Assembly: GCA_035495815.1 (NCBI GenBank)
Contig: DATJFH010000386.1
Location: 1-32,772 of the forward strand
Direction: 5' to 3'
Origin: DATJFH01 sp035495815
GTDB taxonomy: Bacteria > Acidobacteriota > Terriglobia > Bryobacterales > Bryobacteraceae
DNA length: 32,772 bases
Shown here: positions 14,309 to 22,944 of the stretch, piece by piece
Position numbering within the stretch: the stretch's first letter is position 1
Layout of the letters: the number at the start of each line of letters is the position of its first letter
Notes under the pieces: model-generated
Databases searched by the model: none
What the model was told of the DNA's origin: nothing
The model's input: the letters and a program-made list of their open reading frames with translations, nothing else
Program-made: the position numbers and the translations under genes

Positions 14309-15939
14309 AGAGCGGCCTGCTTTTGTCCGTCGCCGTGCTCGCCCTCACGTGTCTGAACTTTTTCCAGTTCCCCGGCCACACCTATCTCCAGCAGGATACC
14401 CAGATCTACCTGCCGATTCTCGAGCATATGTGGGACCCCAGCGTCCTCGCGGACGATTTGCTGGTACAGAAGCCCCATGTCTCTTTCACCATCTACGACG
14501 AAACGGTCATCGCGCTGCGCAAGCTGACCGGCCTGCCCTTTCGGATTTTGCTTGAAGGCCAGCAGTTCCTGTTCCGCGCGCTGGGCATCTGGGGACTCTA
14601 CCTGATGGCCTCGGCCGCCGGTCTCTCGATGGCGGCGTCTCTGCTGGTGGCGGCCATCGTCTCACTGGGCGCGACCATCTCCGGCCCGTCGGTCCTGACC
14701 TTCGAATACGAGCCCACGCCGCGAGGCTTCGCGCTTCCGGTGATTTTTCTGGCAGTAGGGCTTGCGGCCCACGGCCGCTACCTGGCGGCGGGTCTGGCCG
14801 CATCGGTCGCGTTCCTGCTGCATGCGCCCACGACCTATCCTTTCTGGGTGGTATATGGCGTCCTGGCGCTCCTGCCATCGCACCGCCGGCGCGACCTTCT
14901 CTATGGAGTGGCGGCCCTGGTATTCGCGCTGGCCGTGTTGTGGATCGCTTCACGCGCCCAGGCCGGCGGCGCGCAGGTCCAGACTTTTCTCTCCACGCTC
15001 GACGCCCCGCAGGAAGCGCTCCAGCGCATGCGCGCGCCCTACATCTGGATCTCCATCTGGGCGCCGGTCTGGCTGCTGCACTACCTGTTTCTTTATGCCG
15101 TCACGCTCCTCGGCGTCGCCCGTTTGCGCCGTCAGCTTTCGCCCGATCTGCGTTTCTTCGCGCTCGGCCTTCCGCTGACCGGAATCCTCAGCATTCCCCT
15201 GTCCTACCTCATGCTGGAGCACCTGAAGCTTGCCGTGGCCAGCCAGTTTCAACCGCTGCGAGCGCTGCTGTTCGTTACCCTCATGGTGACGCTGCTCGCC
15301 GGCGTCGCCGCGTGCGTGGCGATTCGGGAGCAACGTTACCTGGAGTCGATTGTGTGGCTGATCCTGGCGTACCTCATCCCCACGAACACGCGCGTGCTGG
15401 AATTTCCCCCGCAGCATCGCATCCTGGTTGTTTTGGCTTTGTCGGGCCTGGCTCTGGCGGCTCTTTGGGCAGATCAGCGGAAGTTCCGCTCGGCCTGGCC
15501 GGCTGTCGCCGCCGCGGCAGTCACCGCTTTCTTCGTCATCCCCGTCTACGGGAAGGTTAGGAACTATCCTTCGTTGCACAATCCGGCGCTCGATGAACTG
15601 AGCGCGTGGGCCCGCTCCTCGACACCCAAATCGGCCGTCTTTCTTTTTCCCGACGCCGGACGCGACCTGCATCCGGGTATCTTCCGTTCCGAGGCGCTGC
15701 GTTCCGTCTACATCGACTGGAAGTCCGGCGGGCAGGTGAACTACTTCAAGGATTTCGGTGAACAGTGGTGGTCCCGCTGGCAGGACCTGATGGCGCGTCC
15801 GCCGGCGGAAAGGGACTGGACTGAGCTCGCCGAAAAAGGGATCGGGTTCCTCGTCCTGAAACCGGGACATAAGCTGGCCGGCCGGCAGCCCGTTTTCGAG
15901 AATGATAAGTTCGTCGTTTATGCTCTGGACCGCCGCTGA
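14305..15939 (+). CDS. Large multi-spanning membrane protein (possible GT-C-like fold)
   Basis: A 544-residue protein starting at TTG 14305, which overlaps the TPR stop. After a first hydrophobic segment comes a probable extracytoplasmic loop (GHTYLQQDTQIYLPILEHMW and KPHVSFTIYDETVIALRKL). About ten further membrane helices follow, then a soluble C-terminal domain of about 140 residues (YPSLHNPALDELSAWARSS onward, with VFLFPDAGRDLHPG). This arrangement, with an acidic residue in the first loop, resembles GT-C glycosyltransferases and related DUF6798-type proteins. I cannot confirm catalytic residues, so a transferase role is a guess. It is the last gene of the VOC-MFS-TPR run. Confidence 0.8.
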   Translation: MKSGLLLSVAVLALTCLNFFQFPGHTYLQQDTQIYLPILEHMWDPSVLADDLLVQKPHVSFTIYDETVIALRKLTGLPFRILLEGQQFLFRALGIWGLYLMASAAGLSMAASLLVAAIVSLGATISGPSVLTFEYEPTPRGFALPVIFLAVGLAAHGRYLAAGLAASVAFLLHAPTTYPFWVVYGVLALLPSHRRRDLLYGVAALVFALAVLWIASRAQAGGAQVQTFLSTLDAPQEALQRMRAPYIWISIWAPVWLLHYLFLYAVTLLGVARLRRQLSPDLRFFALGLPLTGILSIPLSYLMLEHLKLAVASQFQPLRALLFVTLMVTLLAGVAACVAIREQRYLESIVWLILAYLIPTNTRVLEFPPQHRILVVLALSGLALAALWADQRKFRSAWPAVAAAAVTAFFVIPVYGKVRNYPSLHNPALDELSAWARSSTPKSAVFLFPDAGRDLHPGIFRSEALRSVYIDWKSGGQVNYFKDFGEQWWSRWQDLMARPPAERDWTELAEKGIGFLVLKPGHKLAGRQPVFENDKFVVYALDRR

Positions 15940-16095
15940 GTAACTGGACTACGAAGTCGATCGCACGGGTATTCATGCGGTCAGCCTGACACGGTCAAAT
16001 CGGCATATGCTTCGGATCCAGAAGCGCGCCCCACGCGCCCGTTTTCCGGCCGGAGGACCGCCGGCGCCGGCGTGGTATTCTAGAGGCTCTTTTGG

Positions 16096-17613
16096 ATGCC
16101 GCTCAGATTCACACTACCCCGCATTTGCATCGCCCTCGGCATATCTGACCCGGTCCAACTTCTCGAGCACGCCGACCGGGAGGCGGCGGCCAGCGAGCCC
16201 TTCCTCGAGTTCCGCCTGGACTATCTGAGCCGGCCGGAACAGGGACTCGATGTCATCCGCACCGTGCTCGAGCGTCATCCGGGCTGTTCCATCCTGGCCA
16301 CCTGCCGGCGGCATCAGAATCATGGAAAATTCAACGGCGGCATCGAGGATCAGATCCGGATTTTGGAGGCAGGCGCCGAAGCCGGCGCGCAGGCGGTCGA
16401 CCTTGAAATTGAGACGGCGGAAATGGCCGGTGACCGGCTCCAGTCGCTGCGGAGCCATGCCAAGCTGGTGGTTTCGTATCACAACTTCGAGAGCACCCCC
16501 AACCTGGATGCGGTGTTGAAACGCATGACGCACGTTCCCGCCGACATCTACAAGGTGGTCACAACGGCCCGCAAGCCTTCCGACTGCGGCCGCGTCCTGG
16601 CGCTGGCGCGTTCGAATCCCCGAATACCGCTGGTGGTGCTGGCGATGGGGGAGACCGGCTTCGCCACCCGCGTATTATCTACCTCCTTCAACGGACTCTA
16701 CACCTATGCCGCGCCCGCCTCGGCCGACGGCACGGCGGCAGGCCAGGTGTCGGCCCATCACCTCCGCCGCCTGTACCGCGTGGATAAGCTGTCGAAGGGC
16801 TCCAGGATTTACGGCGTGATCGCCGATCCGGTCCGGCACTCCATCTCGCCCGCGGTCCACAACCGCGCGTTTCAAGCCCGCCGCCTCGATTCGGTCTATC
16901 TGCCCTTCCTGGTGGCGCCGGCCCAGTTGAAAGACTTCGTGGATTTCGCCGGGTCTCTGCCGGTGGCCGGGTTCAGCGTGACCATTCCACACAAGCAGAA
17001 GATCATCCGCTACCTGGACGCCGTCGAGCCGCTGGCCCGGCGCATCGGCGCCGTGAACACGGTCTGGCGCAAAGCCGGCAAATGGCGCGGGACCAATACG
17101 GACGCGGCCGGGGTCACCGTACCTTTATCGCGCCATCTGCGCCCGGCGCGCGCCAGCGTGTTGATCGCGGGCAACGGCGGTGCAGCCCGTGGCGCCGCCT
17201 GCGCTCTGATCGACGCCGGAGCCAAAGTCACCCTCACGGGCCGCAATCCGGATCGCGTTCGAGCCCTGGCCAAAGCCTGCGGCGCCGAGCCGCTGGCCCG
17301 CGACCAGGTCGCGAAACATAAGTTCGACGCCGTCGTGCACTCCACGTCGGTCGGCATGTACCCGCACCTGGACGGCTGCTTTTTCGAGGATGAAATTCCG
17401 GCGGACATCGTGTTCGACATGGTCTATAACCCGCTCGAAACCACTCTCATCCGGCGCGCCCGCGAACAGAAGAAGATCGTGATACCCGGCATCGAGATGT
17501 TCATCGAGCAGGCCGTGCGCCAGTTCGAAATCTGGACCGGCGAATCGGCCCCGCTCAGCGCGATGGAAAAAGCCGCACACGAAGCGCTGCAGTGCAGGAA
17601 GTCCGGCGACTGA
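16096..17613 (+). CDS. aroDE: Bifunctional 3-dehydroquinate dehydratase / shikimate dehydrogenase
   Basis: A 505-residue fusion catalysing two consecutive shikimate-pathway steps, 3-dehydroquinate to 3-dehydroshikimate to shikimate. Residues 1-230 are a type I dehydratase with ATCRRHQNHGKF, the catalytic histidine in SYHNF (H129) and the Schiff-base lysine in IYKVVTTA (K153). From about residue 237 comes shikimate dehydrogenase: SPAVHNRAF, TIPHK (K300), NTDAAG (D336), the NADP-binding AGNGGAARGAA (359-368) and TGRNPDR. All key residues are present. The same domain order is known in plants and some bacteria. It has no partner gene next to it; a TATTCT box lies 14 nt before the ATG. It would cooperate with the DAHP synthase at 8359-9396. 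Confidence 0.96.
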   Translation: MPLRFTLPRICIALGISDPVQLLEHADREAAASEPFLEFRLDYLSRPEQGLDVIRTVLERHPGCSILATCRRHQNHGKFNGGIEDQIRILEAGAEAGAQAVDLEIETAEMAGDRLQSLRSHAKLVVSYHNFESTPNLDAVLKRMTHVPADIYKVVTTARKPSDCGRVLALARSNPRIPLVVLAMGETGFATRVLSTSFNGLYTYAAPASADGTAAGQVSAHHLRRLYRVDKLSKGSRIYGVIADPVRHSISPAVHNRAFQARRLDSVYLPFLVAPAQLKDFVDFAGSLPVAGFSVTIPHKQKIIRYLDAVEPLARRIGAVNTVWRKAGKWRGTNTDAAGVTVPLSRHLRPARASVLIAGNGGAARGAACALIDAGAKVTLTGRNPDRVRALAKACGAEPLARDQVAKHKFDAVVHSTSVGMYPHLDGCFFEDEIPADIVFDMVYNPLETTLIRRAREQKKIVIPGIEMFIEQAVRQFEIWTGESAPLSAMEKAAHEALQCRKSGD

Positions 17614-17625
17614 GGCGGCCCGCTT

Positions 17626-20166
17626 TCAGACGGGCTGCATGTGCGCGTTGTCTCTGGCCGCTTTCGGCCGCTCGTAAATCCAATAGGCGATTTTGTTGTG
17701 CAGCACGCCGGCCGTGAGAGGCTTGCTGATGTAGTCGTCCATGCCGGCCGCCAGGCAGCGCTCGCGGTCTCCCGCCATGGCGTGCGCCGTCAGGGCGCAG
17801 ATGGTCGTGTGCCGCTGGTTGCCCTCCAGGCGGCGAATCTCCGCCGTGGCCTCGAAGCCGTCCATCTCCGGCATCTGGCAATCCATCAGAATCAGATCGT
17901 AAACCGTGTTGGCGATGGCGGCCACGGCTTGCGAACCGTTCGAGACTACGTCCGCCTTTAACCCCGCCTTCTCGAGCAGGCGCACGACGATGAGCTGGTT
18001 CACCGAATTGTCTTCCGCCACCAGGACCCGGGGCCGGGTCGGTTCTGCCTGGTCGCCCTGTCCCGCGCTGGGAATTTGGGCGGCGCGCGCGCGGGCCGGG
18101 GCAAAGATCGGTGACGGATCCGTACGCCATATCCGGGAAAGCGCCAGCTGAAGTTCGGCCGGTTGAGCCGGTTTCGCAAGGCAGGACGCGAAACCCCTCT
18201 CCCGCAACAGCGCGTCGTCGGCTTTTGCCGGAGCGGATGTCAGAGCGATCAGCGCCGTGTTGTACAGTACCGGATCGGCCGCAATTTCGACCCCCACCGA
18301 AGTGTCGAAATCGGGCGCGTCGATGTCGAGCAGGACCGCGTGAAACGGGCGCCCCGTCTCCGCTTTCAGCCGCAGTTCCGCGACAATCCAGGTTGCCGAC
18401 GCCAACTCCTCGGTCACGCACCCCAGCGAGGACAGTTGGGCCCGCAGTTCCTCCGGGTTGAGCGCCGCGCCGCCCACCACCAGAACTCGCATGCCGTCCA
18501 ATCTCGGCGGGGAAGCCGCGGCCGCCTCCTCTCCTCCAACCGTCGTCTCGTCTGCGGAGCGCCGCTCGAAAACCGCGGTGAACCAGAAGGTACTGCCGCG
18601 GCCGCGCTCGCTGTCGACTCCGATCGTTCCCCCCAGCAGTTCCACCAGTTGCTTCGAGATCGCCAGACCCAGCCCGGTCCCGCCGTACTTGCGCGTCGTC
18701 GAACTGTCGCCCTGCGTAAAGCTCTCGAACAGCTGGGCCCGGTGCTCGGGTGGGATTCCGATGCCGGTATCCTCCACGAAGAATTTGGCCGCTAGCGATT
18801 CGCCCGTCAGATTGGTGACCTCGAGCCGCAATCCCACCCGGCCGGTATCGGTGAACTTGATCGCGTTGCCGATCAGGTTGGTGAGAATCTGCCGCAGCCG
18901 GACCGGGTCGCCGCGGACCAGCTTGGGGAGATCCGGCGGAAGCTGCGTCGTCAGCTCCAGGCCCTTTGCCCGGGCCCGCGCCCGGAACCAGGCGGTCACG
19001 TCGCTCGCGACAGCCGCCATGTCGAAGGGAATGCACTCGATCGTCAGCCGGCCCGCTTCGATCTTCGAAAGATCGAGAATGTCGTTGGTGATCGTCAGCA
19101 GCGCGCCGGCCGACTGCTTGACCGCTTCCGCGTACTCCCGCTGCTCGCTGTTGAGCGGCGTCTCCAGCAGCAGATCCGTCATGCCCAGCACTCCGTTCAT
19201 CGGAGTGCGAATTTCGTGGCTCATATTGGCCAGGAAACGGCCTTTGAGCAGCGTGGCTTCCCGGGCCGTGGCCAGCGCCGAGGCCAGTTCCGCGTTCTTC
19301 TCCTGCACTTCCTCCGCGTACTGGTGGACCCGCCTCTCCGCCCGCGTCCGCTCCGTGATGTCGCGGATGATGGCGATGATTTCCTTCCAGTGCAGCGGAA
19401 TCAGCCGCGCTTCGAAAAACATCTCCCCGTCCTTCATCGGCAGCGAGAACTCGATGGCCACCATCGCGCTGGTTTTCCGCACCCGGCTGATCGCTTTCTC
19501 CAGCAGACTCCCCGCTTCCGGCGGTATCAGGTCCTGGATTTTCTTGCCGGGCAGATCCTGGGCCGAGCCCAGCAGCGCGGAGGGCTGCGGACTGCGGTAG
19601 TCGAGAATCGCCCCGGACCTGTCCAGCCTCAGGAACAAATCCGGCAGCGCCTGGAAGATCGCCCGCAGCTCGGCTGTGGTCTGCCAGATCTCCTCCTCTT
19701 TCCGGATATGCTCCGACACATCCAGCGCCGCCGACCGCAGGCCGATGATCGCGCCGTTCGCGTCCCGCAACAGCGTCTCGTAAACCTGAACAGTGATGAT
19801 CTCGCCGCCCTTACGCAGATAGTATTGCTTCTCCGGGACCAGCGGCATTGCGCCTTCGAGCTTGAGTTGAGTTTCCTGGCGGACTCGCTCCCGATCTCCT
19901 TCCGGGCTGAAGTCCGAGTAATGCCGTCCCAGTATCTCCCCAGGCTCCATCCCGCGCAGATGGCACAATTTCCGGTTGACGCGCCGGATGACGCCTTCCA
20001 GGTCCGTTTCCTGGCACGCCAGCGGAGCGGATTCGAACAGTTGCCGGAAATTGGACTCGCTCGCCGCCGCCCAGGTCTTGGCAGTCGCGGCGTGGCGGCG
20101 ATACATCACCACCAGAACGGCAAAATAGACCGCCGCCGAGACACATACTATGTCAACTATCGACAT
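17626..20166 (-). CDS. Hybrid sensor histidine kinase, two PAS domains, pseudo-receiver and receiver
   Basis: An 846-residue protein with one membrane helix (4-22) and no large extracellular domain. Order: PAS (about 37-150), PAS (about 165-272), coiled coil, HisKA with MSHEIRTPMNG (phosphoacceptor H317), ATPase domain with N-box (428-439), DTGIG (466-470) and GGTGLG (495-500). Next comes a degenerate receiver (about 558-690) lacking the first acidic pair (VLVVGGAALN), then an intact receiver (VLVAEDNSVNQ, LILMDCQMPEMDG with D762). No Hpt domain follows, so phosphate would pass to a separate Hpt protein or stay on D762. No response regulator gene is adjacent. The signal is unknown, and PAS sensing is probably cytoplasmic. 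Confidence 0.95.
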   Translation of the reverse strand: MSIVDIVCVSAAVYFAVLVVMYRRHAATAKTWAAASESNFRQLFESAPLACQETDLEGVIRRVNRKLCHLRGMEPGEILGRHYSDFSPEGDRERVRQETQLKLEGAMPLVPEKQYYLRKGGEIITVQVYETLLRDANGAIIGLRSAALDVSEHIRKEEEIWQTTAELRAIFQALPDLFLRLDRSGAILDYRSPQPSALLGSAQDLPGKKIQDLIPPEAGSLLEKAISRVRKTSAMVAIEFSLPMKDGEMFFEARLIPLHWKEIIAIIRDITERTRAERRVHQYAEEVQEKNAELASALATAREATLLKGRFLANMSHEIRTPMNGVLGMTDLLLETPLNSEQREYAEAVKQSAGALLTITNDILDLSKIEAGRLTIECIPFDMAAVASDVTAWFRARARAKGLELTTQLPPDLPKLVRGDPVRLRQILTNLIGNAIKFTDTGRVGLRLEVTNLTGESLAAKFFVEDTGIGIPPEHRAQLFESFTQGDSSTTRKYGGTGLGLAISKQLVELLGGTIGVDSERGRGSTFWFTAVFERRSADETTVGGEEAAAASPPRLDGMRVLVVGGAALNPEELRAQLSSLGCVTEELASATWIVAELRLKAETGRPFHAVLLDIDAPDFDTSVGVEIAADPVLYNTALIALTSAPAKADDALLRERGFASCLAKPAQPAELQLALSRIWRTDPSPIFAPARARAAQIPSAGQGDQAEPTRPRVLVAEDNSVNQLIVVRLLEKAGLKADVVSNGSQAVAAIANTVYDLILMDCQMPEMDGFEATAEIRRLEGNQRHTTICALTAHAMAGDRERCLAAGMDDYISKPLTAGVLHNKIAYWIYERPKAARDNAHMQPV

Positions 20167-20278
20167 GACCTGAAGAGAGCGATGCTACCGGTTTCAGAGA
20201 TCGGCACTAAAGCTCTTGTTCTTTATCATCCCAACTTACTATGTTTCTAGGGCGAAAGCTTTAGACCCCGAGCTTCAC

Positions 20279-22888
20279 CTACTTGACATTTACCCAGATC
20301 GGCGAGCCCCAGACCACGTTCCCGTCACTTTGGACGCCGCGGATATAGTAATAATTCAGTCCCCTGGCGGGCTGCAGATCCTGATAACGTACCTCCGCGA
20401 CCGATTTGCCAGGCTCCGTATGATAGATCACCTGGTTGTTGCGGATCACCGCAACTTCCTTCACCGGCGCGGTCCCGGTAATCCTGGCGGTTATCGGAGG
20501 CACGCTCCTGGCGTCGAACTCCTCTCCCATGAAGTGATCTCCCAGACGGAAATCGAGAATGATGTTGTCGGTCGACGCATAAGTGTGACGTTTCCGCAGC
20601 GCGTTCTGCACCGCCTCCCTGGTCGTGTCTTCGCTGTAAATCAGCGCGTACGACAGGTGCGTCGAGACATGGTCCGAGCTGGCGATTACCCCCAGCCGGT
20701 AGCCCTTCGCCCAGGCATTGTGCACGTACCCTTTCGGACGCGGAGCCTGGAGATCGTTTTCCGGCACGTTCCGGGTGTCCGACAGCGGACAGCCGGCGCA
20801 CTCGTAGGAGTAGCGGTCACCCTGGAAAATTTCGACCACCGGTTCGAGGTCCTTGTTGTTATCCCGCCAGTCGGTCCCCATCGTGGTTGCGCTGGTGTGG
20901 CTGACCGCAATCCCCCCCGTGCGCCGGATCTCGTCGTACAGCATCCTGGTATCTCCATCCAACACGCTTTGCACGCCGTTGTGGTAACGGAGGGTCGTCT
21001 CGAGTCCCTGGAAGAACGGCACGGCCGTGAATCCGCGCCGGGTATGCACGATATTCCGGTGCCCGTTGGGATACGAGACCGATCGCTCGTAACCGTACAT
21101 GGCCACGTAGTTCGGCGGGGAATGGTAGAGATCGGTCGCCTTCTGGCCGAGCCACCACCAGTACTCGCGGTCGCCCCCGGCCTGGTGGTCGGAGATCATG
21201 CCCCAGTCCATCGAGGCGGCGTCCAGCATGTAACGGTAGAAGTCCAGGAAGCTGCCGTCCGGGACGCTGCGCAAGTCCGGCGAGAACTCCGTGTGTCGGT
21301 GAATGTCGCCGCGCAGAACCCGCAGCGAGGCTCTACCGGCCTTGGAACGATGGGCGCGGATGGCCCGCACGCCGGCCGCTTCCGCCGCGTCGTCGTGAGC
21401 AGCCGCGGATGGCTTGACGACCGGCTCCCGGGCCTCGATCACCGGCTCGGAAACGGCCGTCCCGGGATCGTACCTGCCCGTATACACGTTCTCGATCAGC
21501 GTCTCCTCGGGCAGGTTGATGAAGATCGAGAATCTGGGATCGTTGTCGCGGGGCCAGGCCAGCCACAGGCTCCCCTCCGGTCCGGGAGCCGCCGCCGCCC
21601 GCATGCTCAGGCGGCCGACGCTGAACGGCAGCGGGGCGGGATCCGTCCATCCCTTGTCCGTCAGCGTCGTGATGTACTCGCGCCAATACGTGGCAAAACC
21701 GGCGCCGCTCTGATTGCGGATCAGAAGATGGATGCGGCCGTCAGCCCCGGCGATGATTCGTCCGCCGCCGAAGATGGGCTCGGTCGACGCGGCATAAACC
21801 TTCGGATTGCGCTTGGGCAGCTTGGCGCTCACTTCCGGCGCCATTCCCAGCCGCCGCCCGCCTGAATAGACGACCGCTTCCACGCGCCGCTCGCCGTGAA
21901 TGACCGTGCCCGGCGTCTTGGCCGCCGGAATGACCGCCCCGTAATCCTTGGCCCAGTTCACCGGGCCCGCCTCGTACGCGATCCACAGACGGTCCTTCGC
22001 ATCGAACGCCAGCGTCGGCCGTATCTCCATGCGGGCAGTGCCCGCCGCGGTCGCCACCGCCGATAGCTGTCCGTCCGCGTATGTGCGCATGCGCACGTCG
22101 TAGTTACCCCGGTCGTACGTGTCCCAGGCCACCGTCACCGCGCCCCGCGAATCCACCGCCAGCGCAGGCTCCCAGTCGTTGCGGGGACTGTCGCTGATCC
22201 GCACCTCTTTCCCCCAACTCTGGCCGTCGTAAGAGATTAGAAAAATATCGGACTGGCCGTTTCGAAAACCCTGCCACGCAACCCATATCCGGCCCTGACC
22301 GTCTGTCGCGACCCGGTGATCGAAGTCGGCCTGCGGAGCGGACGTCAACCGGTCCAGCGGACCCCACTCCTTCCCGTCGAACCAGCGCGCGTAGAGATCG
22401 AAATTCCCGTCCACCTGCATGGACCAGATGGCCCACAGCCGCCCCTGCCCGTCGAATGCCAGTTGTGGACGCCAGATGTCGCCGTTCGACCCCGGCACGC
22501 GGTTCCAAGCGTTCCACGTTTTGGTTTTCGCGTTGAAGCGGGACAGCCGGAACTCATCGCGGCGCCCGCTGTAGCTGAGCCAACCGCACCATACTTCTTC
22601 CCGATTTTTGGGATTCGTGACGATATCCGGAAAATCGTCGGAGCGGGTGTCGTCGGTCATCCGCAGGGCCCCGGTAATGCGTGCGTCGGCGGGCGGCTCC
22701 GGCTCGGCTTGCGTGGGATTCATGAAGCGGGAAGTGGTCTCCGCCGTCGGAATGGATTTGCGGCCTACTTCGAATTGCGCCGGCGCGTCGGTCCGGTCGC
22801 GGCCCGGCTGCGGATTGGAGCTCTGTAAAGCCGCGTAGGCAAGCGCCGCGGTAACGGCTCCGGTGATCCAGAAGGGACGACGTGGCAT
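20279..22888 (-). CDS. Exported beta-propeller fused to a PHP-like metal-dependent domain
   Basis: An 869-residue protein starting at ATG 22888, chosen for the signal or anchor segment (RPFWITGAVTAALAYAAL) and GGGAACC just upstream. Residues 90-480 are propeller-like, with repeats of the DGQGRLWAIWSMQVDGNFDL, DGQGRIWVAWQGFRNGQSDI and DAKDRLWIAYEAG kind. From about 525 a PHP/DUF3604-like domain begins: RGDIHRHTEFSPD (H530, H532), WGMISDHQAGG (D567, H568), YGYERSVSYPNGHRNIV and later GVIASSDHVSTH. These His/Asp motifs bind metals in PHP phosphoesterases. The end is a small beta domain (ITARITGTAPVKEVAVIRNN). The substrate is unknown; the location is probably periplasmic. It appears to be transcribed alone. 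Confidence 0.85.
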   Translation of the reverse strand: MPRRPFWITGAVTAALAYAALQSSNPQPGRDRTDAPAQFEVGRKSIPTAETTSRFMNPTQAEPEPPADARITGALRMTDDTRSDDFPDIVTNPKNREEVWCGWLSYSGRRDEFRLSRFNAKTKTWNAWNRVPGSNGDIWRPQLAFDGQGRLWAIWSMQVDGNFDLYARWFDGKEWGPLDRLTSAPQADFDHRVATDGQGRIWVAWQGFRNGQSDIFLISYDGQSWGKEVRISDSPRNDWEPALAVDSRGAVTVAWDTYDRGNYDVRMRTYADGQLSAVATAAGTARMEIRPTLAFDAKDRLWIAYEAGPVNWAKDYGAVIPAAKTPGTVIHGERRVEAVVYSGGRRLGMAPEVSAKLPKRNPKVYAASTEPIFGGGRIIAGADGRIHLLIRNQSGAGFATYWREYITTLTDKGWTDPAPLPFSVGRLSMRAAAAPGPEGSLWLAWPRDNDPRFSIFINLPEETLIENVYTGRYDPGTAVSEPVIEAREPVVKPSAAAHDDAAEAAGVRAIRAHRSKAGRASLRVLRGDIHRHTEFSPDLRSVPDGSFLDFYRYMLDAASMDWGMISDHQAGGDREYWWWLGQKATDLYHSPPNYVAMYGYERSVSYPNGHRNIVHTRRGFTAVPFFQGLETTLRYHNGVQSVLDGDTRMLYDEIRRTGGIAVSHTSATTMGTDWRDNNKDLEPVVEIFQGDRYSYECAGCPLSDTRNVPENDLQAPRPKGYVHNAWAKGYRLGVIASSDHVSTHLSYALIYSEDTTREAVQNALRKRHTYASTDNIILDFRLGDHFMGEEFDARSVPPITARITGTAPVKEVAVIRNNQVIYHTEPGKSVAEVRYQDLQPARGLNYYYIRGVQSDGNVVWGSPIWVNVK

Positions 22889-22944
22889 AGGTTCCCGGCC
22901 ATGATACAACGGCTCCCCGGGAAACTCTGTCCGCCCACTTCTTC

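Noticed and set aside
15940..16095. Possible riboswitch or leader before AroD-AroE
   Set aside because: The gap has GC-rich inverted repeats but no conserved riboswitch core, no T-run terminator and no aromatic-rich short ORF that I could find.
20216..21865. 549-residue plus-strand ORF opposite the propeller-PHP gene
   Set aside because: It is Arg/Val/His-rich without recognisable motifs; the opposite strand carries a motif-rich protein.
22889..22944. TTCCCGG/CCGGGAA inverted repeat between larA and the propeller-PHP gene
   Set aside because: The loop is over 20 nt with no T-run, and it overlaps the likely promoter and ribosome binding site; probably chance in GC-rich DNA.
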